Origin: Halobacteriales archaeon QS_4_69_31
GTDB taxonomy: Archaea; Halobacteriota; Halobacteria; Halobacteriales; Haloarculaceae
Direction of reading: 5' to 3'
DNA: 37,274 nt
NCBI GenBank assembly: GCA_003021655.1
Contig: PXRP01000046.1
Coordinates: forward strand, 1,460 to 38,733
The first letter of the stretch is position 1, and every line of letters starts with the position of its first letter. Shown piece by piece: positions 31,234-37,274 of this stretch. Made by a program: the position numbers and the translations under genes. The notes beneath the pieces were generated by a model that saw only the letters and a list, made by a program, of their open reading frames with translations, was not told the DNA's origin and searched no databases.

Positions 31234-33095
31234 TGTGCGGGATCATCGGCTGTGTCGGCCGCGAGGACGAGACGCTGGACGTGCTCGTCCACGGCCTCTC
31301 GAAACTCGAATACCGGGGCTACGACTCGGCCGGCGTGGCGCTGACCGGCGACCGACTCGGCATCTGCAAACAGGCCGGCGAGATCGAGGCGCTCCGCGAG
31401 GCCCTCGAGGCCCGGACACTCTCGGGGTCCGCCGGCATCGGTCACACCCGCTGGAGCACCCACGGCCCGCCGACCGACGAGAACGCCCACCCCCACCAGG
31501 ACTGTTCCGGCGACGTCGCGGTCGTCCACAACGGCATCATCGAGAACTACCAGCAACTGCGCGACGGACTGGTGAGCGCCGGCCACCACTTCGGGAGCGA
31601 CACCGACACCGAGGTCGTCCCCCACCTCGTCGAGGACGAACTGGCCGCGGGGGCAGACCCCGAAACCGCGGTCCGGCGGGCGGTCGCCCGCCTCGAGGGG
31701 AGCTACGCGATCGCCGTCGTCGTCGCCGGGTCCGACGCGGTCTACGCCGCGCGCAACGACTCCCCGCTCGTACTCGGGGTCGGCGACGGCACCGGCGCTG
31801 CCGAAGACGCCGACGCACCGGGCACCGGCGAGGGGGATGGCGACGCGGCCGCCGACGGCCAGGCGTACTACCTGGCCAGCGACGTGCCGGCGTTCCGGGA
31901 TTTCACCGACCGCGTCGTCTACCTCGACGACGGCGAGTTCGCGGTGCTGTCGGCCGAGGGGTGCCGCGTCACCGACGTCGACGGGAACACCGTCGACAAG
32001 CCCGTCGACACCGTCGACTGGGACCCCGAGGAGACGGGCAAGAGCGGCTACGACCACTTCATGCTCAAGGAGATCCACGAGCAACCGCGCGCGATCCGGC
32101 AGTGTCTCCGGGGCCGGGTCGACGAGATGACCGCCAGCGTCGACATCGGTGACCTGGGGGACCTCTCGCCGACCGGCGTCCAGTTCGTCGCCTGCGGGAC
32201 CTCCTACCACGCCGCGCTCTACGGCGCCCAGCTGTTGCGCGAGGCCGGCATCCCCGCACAGACGTTCCTCGCCAGCGAGTACGCCACCTCGCCGCCGCCG
32301 ATCGGCGACGCGCTGGTGGTCGGGGTCACCCAGAGCGGCGAGACCGCCGACACGCTCTCGGCGCTCCGCGAGGCCGCGAAACGCGGCGCGCGGACGCTGG
32401 CGGTCACGAACACCGTCGGGTCGACGGCCGCCCGCGAGTGCGACCACGCGCTGTACATCCGGGCCGGCCCCGAGATCGGCGTCGCCGCCTCGAAGACCTT
32501 CGCCTCGCAACTGACTGCGCTGAACCTCTTCGCGCTGGGGACGACCCGGACCGGCGACACCCGCGACGTCATCGCCGCGCTCCGGGAACTCCCGAGTGAC
32601 GTCCAGCAGATCCTCGACGACTCCGCCGCCGAGGCAATCGCCGAGACCTACGTCGACGCCGACGGCTACTTCTTCATCGGGCGGGGCCTCCAGTTCCCCG
32701 TCGCGCTCGAGGGCGCGCTGAAGATGAAAGAGATCACCTACAAACACGCCGAGGGGTTCGCCGCCGGCGAGTTGAAACACGGCCCGCTCGCGCTGGTCAC
32801 CTCGGAGACGCCGGTCTTCGCCGTCGTCACCGGCGACGACGAGATGGCCACCAAGACCGTCGGCAACGTCAAGGAGGTCGAGGCCCGCGACGCGCCCGTC
32901 GTCGCCGTCACGGACGGCCAGTCGACCGTCGAACGCTACGCCGACCACGTGCTCGATGTCCCCGAGACCCACCCGCGGGCCGCCGCAGTGCTGGCGAACG
33001 TGCAGTTGCAGTTGGTGTCCTACCACGTCGCGGACAAACTCGGGCGGTCGATCGACAAGCCGCGCAACCTCGCCAAGAGCGTCACGGTGGAGTAG
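31233..33095 (+). CDS. glmS: Glutamine-fructose-6-phosphate aminotransferase
   Basis: A 620-residue enzyme producing glucosamine-6-phosphate from fructose-6-phosphate and glutamine. The N-terminal class II amidotransferase domain begins MCGIIGCVGR, where Cys2 becomes the catalytic N-terminal residue, with RGYDSAG and HTRWSTHG. Two SIS isomerase domains follow (CGTSYHAALYGAQLL, TQSGETADTLSALREA, then FIGRGLQFPVALEGALKMKE, HAEGFAAGELKHGPLALV), ending KPRNLAKSVTVE. An insertion of about 25 acidic/Gly residues (about 186-210, GTGAAEDADAPGTGEGDGDA) sits in a loop of the amidotransferase domain. It is translationally coupled to the GlmU-like gene. Confidence 0.95.
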   Translation: MCGIIGCVGREDETLDVLVHGLSKLEYRGYDSAGVALTGDRLGICKQAGEIEALREALEARTLSGSAGIGHTRWSTHGPPTDENAHPHQDCSGDVAVVHNGIIENYQQLRDGLVSAGHHFGSDTDTEVVPHLVEDELAAGADPETAVRRAVARLEGSYAIAVVVAGSDAVYAARNDSPLVLGVGDGTGAAEDADAPGTGEGDGDAAADGQAYYLASDVPAFRDFTDRVVYLDDGEFAVLSAEGCRVTDVDGNTVDKPVDTVDWDPEETGKSGYDHFMLKEIHEQPRAIRQCLRGRVDEMTASVDIGDLGDLSPTGVQFVACGTSYHAALYGAQLLREAGIPAQTFLASEYATSPPPIGDALVVGVTQSGETADTLSALREAAKRGARTLAVTNTVGSTAARECDHALYIRAGPEIGVAASKTFASQLTALNLFALGTTRTGDTRDVIAALRELPSDVQQILDDSAAEAIAETYVDADGYFFIGRGLQFPVALEGALKMKEITYKHAEGFAAGELKHGPLALVTSETPVFAVVTGDDEMATKTVGNVKEVEARDAPVVAVTDGQSTVERYADHVLDVPETHPRAAAVLANVQLQLVSYHVADKLGRSIDKPRNLAKSVTVE

Positions 33096-33134
33096 TACGG
33101 CAGAGACGGCCTGTGTCGGTTCGAACTGGGACGG

Positions 33135-33758
33135 TTACTGCTCCGGACCGTCGGACTCGGGCGGTTCCGGTGGCGCCAACAGGGCCGCCAGCCAGTCGGT
33201 GACGTTCGCGTCGGCGAGTTCGTCACCGAGTTCGTCGGCGGACAGTCTCACGCGCGTTCCGGCGAGCGCGGGGGCCAGCAACACGAGGAGCACCCCGCCA
33301 GTACTGGAGGGGGACCCGACCGCCACGAGAAAGAGAAGGACCGTGAGGACCGCGACGCACGCGGCGGTGCTCGCCAACCGGACGGGCCCGGACAGGAACT
33401 CCTCGCGGAGGCGGGCCAGCAATCTCCCGGACACCCCCTCCTGCCAGTGTGAAACCAGCGGTTCGAGAACCGCGTCGACCGCTCCCAGCAGCGGCCCGAT
33501 AATCACCGTCTCCCGGAGGTCGATGACGACGACCTCGGTCTCGGGTTCGGCGGTAAGCCACCGGTACAGCCACGAGCGCTGAGCCGCCCGTCCCGTCCAT
33601 CGGATCAGAGCGGCGACGCGGCTTCGTCGTGTGACGGTGGCGGCGCGACCGGCTACGCGCCGTGCCAGCCGTGTGACGGTGGCCGTTGCGAGCGCGGAAC
33701 GGACGTGTTGCCAGAGGACAGCCAGGACGGCACCAGTGTGAGAGGCGCGCAGATTCAT
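33135..33758 (-). CDS. Membrane protein paired with the DUF4330-like gene
   Basis: A 207-residue protein. A basic N-terminal half (SALATATVTRLARRVAGRAA) leads to a central strand-rich segment EVVVIDLRETVIIGPLLGAV and then two hydrophobic helices, LASTAACVAVLTVLLFLVAV and GGVLLVLLAPALAGTRV (about 128-167), before an acidic tail. No known family. Its ATG overlaps the stop of the upstream gene in ATGA, so the two are one operon and the proteins probably act together at the membrane. Confidence 0.72.
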   Translation of the reverse strand: MNLRASHTGAVLAVLWQHVRSALATATVTRLARRVAGRAATVTRRSRVAALIRWTGRAAQRSWLYRWLTAEPETEVVVIDLRETVIIGPLLGAVDAVLEPLVSHWQEGVSGRLLARLREEFLSGPVRLASTAACVAVLTVLLFLVAVGSPSSTGGVLLVLLAPALAGTRVRLSADELGDELADANVTDWLAALLAPPEPPESDGPEQ

Positions 33759-35458
33759 GTCCCGTCGAGGTCCGTGACGTTCGCACGGACCGTCGTCGTT
33801 CCGAGGTCGAGAACCACTTCGTTACCCTCCTGGAGCGTCCGCCCCTTGAACCGGACCCCCGAGTCCAGTTCGCGGACGCGCAACTCGACGGTGAGTGTTA
33901 CGTCCTTGTTGACCGGGTGTTCGCGTTCGAAGATGTCGCCGCTCTCGCTCGTGAGTGTGATCACAGCGGGTTCGACCTCGACGTCGGTCACGCGGGCGAC
34001 CGTCTGACCGGCGTTCGTCTCGGTCAGGCCCTCCTCGACGCTCTCGGCCCGTTCGGGCGGGACGTTCTCCATTTTCATCGTGACGGTCCGCTCGGTGGCC
34101 TCCCCCGGCCCGGCCAGCGTCCCGAGGCGGACGATCTCCCCGCTAAACTCGTAGGAGAGCGTCCGGAACGGGAGCGTGACACCCTCCCGGAGCGGCCGGT
34201 CCGCGCCGAACTGCGGGACCTCCCCGTACCCCAGCGCCTGGACTGACAGGCCGACGTAGATGCGCTTGCGGTCGGGGTCGTCTGTCCCGTAGACGACCAG
34301 GCTCTCGACCGTCGCGACGGGATCCCCCCCGACGCGATAGGTGTCGCCTTCCTCGATCCGGTCTGCGACACCCACGTCGACGACATCGGTGACGAGAACC
34401 GACTCGGTGCGGAGCTGGAGGTCCGACGTCCCGTCCTGGACGACTGTCCCCTCGAAGTCGTACGAGTCGGTCCGGAACGGGACCGTGGCTCCGTCCCGGA
34501 TAGTCAGGTTTCCGAACCGTAATTGCTGACCGTAACCGAGCGTCTGGACCGACAGACCGACGAATACGCGCTTGCGGTCGGGGTTCTCCGTGTCGTAGGC
34601 CGTGACGTTCTGGATGGTCGCGACCCGCTGGCCGGCCACACTGTAGGTGTCGCCGGCGCTCATCTCGATTGCGGTATCGGCGTCGACGATACCGCTCACG
34701 ATCACGTCGTTGGTACGGCGGTCGAGTCCGCCGCCCACCCGCTCGACAGTGCCGTTGAACCCGTACCCGGTGACCGGAAGCGAAATCCGTCGACCCACTT
34801 CGACGGGCGTGTTGCCGAACAGGACCGTACCCCCGCTGGTGAACGTCTGCAGGGTCGCGACGATGTACAGTGACCGTCGATCCGGGCTGCCTGTGTCGTA
34901 CGCTGCGACGTCCTCGATTGATGCGACAGTCTCACCGGAGACGCGTATCTCGTCGCCCGCCTCGGCGTTGCGCGCGACGTCGTCAGGGGCGGTCCCTCGG
35001 AGAACGACCGTCGTCTCCTGGGTCGGGAGGCTGGTCCCGTTGCCGACGTCCCTGACCGTGCCGTTGACCGAGTAGGTGTCCGTTTCGAACAGAATACCGC
35101 GCCCCAGACGGAGTGGCTCGCCGCCGAACGTAAACGTCCCCTCGGTTTCCCGGCCGGTGACTGCCACGCGAACCAGCGCACGGGTTCCCGACGCCGAGGT
35201 CGTCAGATACGTGTCGGTGATCGTCAGGTTCCCGAACTGGTTTTCGAGCGATGCGGTATCACCGACCGTGAGTCGGTCGACCACGAACTCCGGCTGGGTC
35301 CCCAAATCGAGGGTGACGTACCGTGTCTCCGTGCCGCCAATAGACCCTGTCACCAGGGCAATGCCCGCCAGCGCGACAGCGATGGCCAACAGGACCACGA
35401 GTGCGTCGACGACGTTGACCGCGCCGAACACTCGCCCCTCGTCGTCGATGATCGGCAT
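33755..35458 (-). CDS. DUF4330-type secreted/anchored repeat protein
   Basis: A 567-residue protein with an N-terminal anchor: a short cytoplasmic start (MPIIDDEGRVFGAVN), one hydrophobic helix (ALVVLLAIAVALAGIALVTG, about 19-38), then an extracellular beta-rich region. The latter consists of repeated modules of about 100 residues sharing a GD-Y-V-G-ATIxxVxxY segment, then PDRKRVFVGLSVQTLGYG (a near copy is PDRKRIYVGLSVQALGYG, a diverged one PDRRSLYIVATLQTF), then PFRT-SY-F-G. DUF4330 is my best family match for the start; function unknown. It is coupled to the membrane gene downstream and lies beside glycan-precursor genes. Confidence 0.72.
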   Translation of the reverse strand: MPIIDDEGRVFGAVNVVDALVVLLAIAVALAGIALVTGSIGGTETRYVTLDLGTQPEFVVDRLTVGDTASLENQFGNLTITDTYLTTSASGTRALVRVAVTGRETEGTFTFGGEPLRLGRGILFETDTYSVNGTVRDVGNGTSLPTQETTVVLRGTAPDDVARNAEAGDEIRVSGETVASIEDVAAYDTGSPDRRSLYIVATLQTFTSGGTVLFGNTPVEVGRRISLPVTGYGFNGTVERVGGGLDRRTNDVIVSGIVDADTAIEMSAGDTYSVAGQRVATIQNVTAYDTENPDRKRVFVGLSVQTLGYGQQLRFGNLTIRDGATVPFRTDSYDFEGTVVQDGTSDLQLRTESVLVTDVVDVGVADRIEEGDTYRVGGDPVATVESLVVYGTDDPDRKRIYVGLSVQALGYGEVPQFGADRPLREGVTLPFRTLSYEFSGEIVRLGTLAGPGEATERTVTMKMENVPPERAESVEEGLTETNAGQTVARVTDVEVEPAVITLTSESGDIFEREHPVNKDVTLTVELRVRELDSGVRFKGRTLQEGNEVVLDLGTTTVRANVTDLDGT

Positions 35459-35560
35459 GCTGTTTCACGACTATCCCAGCGCGCGCTTAGTGGTTTCGAC
35501 CTGTCGACGGGTCGTCTCTCCCACCGGAGGCCGGCGTCGTCCCCGCCGCCGGACGACAAG

Positions 35561-35569
35561 ATATTTATG
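35561..35569 (+). promoter_or_regulatory. TATA box for the sulfoquinovose synthase-like gene
   Basis: ATATTTATG lies 32-40 bases before the ATG at 35601, predicting transcription start near 35592. Confidence 0.6.
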
Positions 35570-35577
35570 CGTAGGTA

Positions 35578-35598
35578 GTTACTCACAATCTGAGTAAC
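35578..35598. promoter_or_regulatory. Palindromic operator-like site
   Basis: The perfect inverted repeat GTTACTC (35578-35584) / GAGTAAC (35592-35598) with a seven-base spacer lies between the TATA box and the ATG, spanning the predicted transcription start. A dimeric repressor bound here would block initiation. The regulator is not identifiable from the window. Confidence 0.55.
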
Positions 35599-35600
35599 CC

Positions 35601-36785
35601 ATGACGACCATCGTCACAGGGGGAGACGGCTACATCGGGTGGCCGGCTGCCCTCCGGATCGCACGGCGGACGGAGGACCGCGTCCTGCTGGTCGACAACT
35701 TCGCGCGCCGCGAGTGGGTCGAGGAGGTCGGGTCGACCAGTGCCGTCCCTATCGCGGGCATCGACGAACGCATCGCCGCCGCGCGCGAGGTGTACGGCCT
35801 GGGCAACCTCTCTTTCGTCGAGGGGGACCTCGTCGAGAAGTCCTTCGTCGACGAACTGCTCGCGGTGCACGAACCCGACACCGTCGTCCACACGGCCGCC
35901 CAGCCCTCGGCGCCGTACTCCCAGATCAACGGCGAGCGGGCCAACTACACCCAGCACAACAACATGCAGGCCACGCAGAACCTGCTGTGGGGCCTCGAAG
36001 AGCGCGACCTGACCGACACCCACTTTATAGAGACGACGACGACGGGCGTCTACGGCGCGCCCGAGTTCCCCATCCCCGAGGGCGGGGCCGTCATGGAAAA
36101 CCAGGGCGAGCGCGACGAGGTGCCGTTCCCGGCGATGGCGGGGTCGTGGTACCACCTCACCAAGAGCCACGACGGCGCGAACATGCGCCTGGCCCACCAG
36201 CAGTTCGATATTCCGGTCTCGGACGTGCGCACGGCCATCACCTACGGCACCGAGACCGAGGAGACCCGCGCGGACGACCGCCTGAAAACGCGGTTCGACT
36301 TCGACTACTACTTCGGGACCGTCGCCCACCGCTTCTGCGCGCAGGCGGTCGCGGGCTACCCCGTCACCGTCTACGGCAGGGGCGAACAGCGCAAGCCGTT
36401 CATCTCGCTGGAGGACGCCGTCGAGGGGCTGGCCCAGTTGGCCGCCGGCGACCCCGGGGACCGGCCCGACGACCTGACCGTCTACAACCAGGTCACACGG
36501 GCCATCTCCATCGTCGAGGTCGCCGAGACCATCGCCGACGTGGGCTCGGAGTTCGGCCTGGAGGTCGCCGTCGAGCACTTCGAGAACCCGCGCGACGAGG
36601 ACGAGACCCACAAGATGGAGATCGAAAACGACCGGTACGCCGAGCTCATCGGCGGTCAGGACCAAGAGTTCGAGGCCGGCGTCCGGGACATCTTCGAGAC
36701 GCTCACGCGCTACGAGGACACGATCACCGCCCGCGAGGACCGGTTCCTCCCCGGCGTCCTCGACGACTGGGAAGCCGACGAGTAG
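35601..36785 (+). CDS. UDP-sulfoquinovose synthase-like SDR epimerase
   Basis: A 394-residue extended short-chain dehydrogenase. The NAD-binding motif is TGGDGYIGW (6-14) and the catalytic Tyr184/Lys188 lie in WYHLTKSHDGAN. The stretches YTQHNNMQATQNLLW, TTTTGVYGAPEF, then DFDYYFGTVAHRFCAQAVAG and PVTVYGRGEQ match the SQD1/Agl3 group, which converts UDP-glucose and sulfite to UDP-sulfoquinovose, better than ordinary GalE-type epimerases. Sulfonated sugars occur in archaeal N-glycans and glycolipids, so a surface role is plausible. The siroheme reductase earlier in the window concerns the same sulfite pool only if it acts on sulfite. The start is set by the TATA box and motif. Confidence 0.82.
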   Translation: MTTIVTGGDGYIGWPAALRIARRTEDRVLLVDNFARREWVEEVGSTSAVPIAGIDERIAAAREVYGLGNLSFVEGDLVEKSFVDELLAVHEPDTVVHTAAQPSAPYSQINGERANYTQHNNMQATQNLLWGLEERDLTDTHFIETTTTGVYGAPEFPIPEGGAVMENQGERDEVPFPAMAGSWYHLTKSHDGANMRLAHQQFDIPVSDVRTAITYGTETEETRADDRLKTRFDFDYYFGTVAHRFCAQAVAGYPVTVYGRGEQRKPFISLEDAVEGLAQLAAGDPGDRPDDLTVYNQVTRAISIVEVAETIADVGSEFGLEVAVEHFENPRDEDETHKMEIENDRYAELIGGQDQEFEAGVRDIFETLTRYEDTITAREDRFLPGVLDDWEADE

Positions 36786-36802
36786 TCGATAGGCGTTCTC
36801 TC

Positions 36803-37274
36803 ACGGGAGGCTGTGGCTACATTGGGAGCTGACCCGTTCCCCGCTGCAGGCCCGGGACGAGATCGACCGCGTCGTCGTGTTCGACAGTCTCGCCACCGGA
36901 TCGCCACGGTCGCTGTTCGGGTGTTTCGACGACGGTCTCGATTTCAGGCGCGGCGACGTCCGCGAGTACGGCGACGTCGAAACCGCGATGCGCAGCGTGG
37001 ACCGCGTGGTCCACCTCGCCGCGACTACGGGCGCGGCCAGCACGTACGACCGCCGGGAGGAGAGGTTCGCAGTGAACCACGAGGGGACTGAGAACGTCCT
37101 GACCGCCGCCGGGAAGCTGGGAGTCGACCACGTGGTCTCTGCCTCCTCGTGTAACATCTACGGCCGCGCGACGAATACGGACATCGACGAGACGGTCGAG
37201 TCCGACCCGATCAACCACTACGCCGAGACCAAGCGCGACGCCGAGGGGTTGCTCCGCGTATACTGCGAGGAGTA
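36803..37274 (+). pseudogene. Frameshifted NAD-dependent epimerase, cut by window end
   Basis: The nucleotide-binding motif LTGGCGYIGS ends at a TGA (36830-36832), and the protein resumes in a different frame from 36826: ELTRSPLQARDEIDRVVVFD, then SVDRVVHLAATTGAASTYDR, VVSASSCNIYGRATNT and DPINHYAETKRDAEGLLRVY, with the catalytic YAETK. Loss of one or four bases near 36829 accounts for the shift. No start codon precedes TGGCG in frame. It is an NDP-sugar epimerase/dehydratase relative that is probably dead unless it starts internally or the sequence has an error. It continues beyond 37274. Confidence 0.7.

Overview
The window is chromosomal DNA of an extremely halophilic archaeon (class Halobacteria). 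GC is high except in one island. Proteins are very acidic (Asp/Glu-rich). TATA boxes sit about 25-33 bases before start codons, as expected for leaderless or short-leader transcripts. Archaeal hallmarks are present: aRF1, aIF6, L39e, L31e, LX, prefoldin alpha and FtsY. Genus cannot be fixed from this window.

Layout. (1) 1-5250: Fe-S assembly genes, with an IscU/SufU scaffold, a J-domain/[2Fe-2S] ferredoxin fusion and the cysteine desulfurase SufS, interspersed with a PH-like/helical protein and a methyltransferase. (2) 5440-8490: debris of two transcription regulators, a DUF424-TPR gene pair, an IS200/IS605-derived non-autonomous element, the RNA cyclic phosphodiesterase ThpR and a small conserved-looking protein. 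(3) 8817-12863: the archaeal operon L39e-L31e-aIF6-LX-PfdA-FtsY, split by an antisense methyltransferase gene and a 28-bp tandem repeat. (4) 13027-17540: a truncated lipoprotein, a small Cys protein, then a siroheme nitrite/sulfite reductase overlapping an FrhB-type (F420) iron-sulfur flavoprotein gene, and a PIN toxin remnant. (5) 17535-19623: the dihydroxyacetone kinase operon dhaKLM. (6) 19778-25765: a pentapeptide-repeat potassium channel, a zinc-ribbon protein, aRF1, a MinD-type ATPase, a small membrane protein and a zinc-finger protein. (7) 25766-27647: an accessory island. It holds an aldo/keto reductase remnant, a 256-bp element whose four stems abut like a four-way junction, and a 1,169-bp low-GC cassette. 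The cassette has 14-bp perfect terminal inverted repeats and a 12-bp perfect target duplication, and carries one membrane-protein gene and no transposase. (8) 27756-29907: UppP, two small genes and a decayed CheF. (9) 30043-37274: GlmU-like and GlmS enzymes (UDP-GlcNAc supply), a DUF4330-type repeat protein with a membrane partner, a UDP-sulfoquinovose synthase-like epimerase with a palindrome over its start region, and a frameshifted second epimerase running off the window.

Functionally the window mixes core translation and protein-export genes, Fe-S biogenesis, a candidate F420-linked siroheme reductase, glycerol/DHA use and surface glycan precursor synthesis. It carries at least seven gene remnants, most next to repeats, so the accessory parts are turning over. 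The best candidates for something undescribed are the transposase-less cassette at 26467-27635 and the four-stem element at 26183-26438 beside it.
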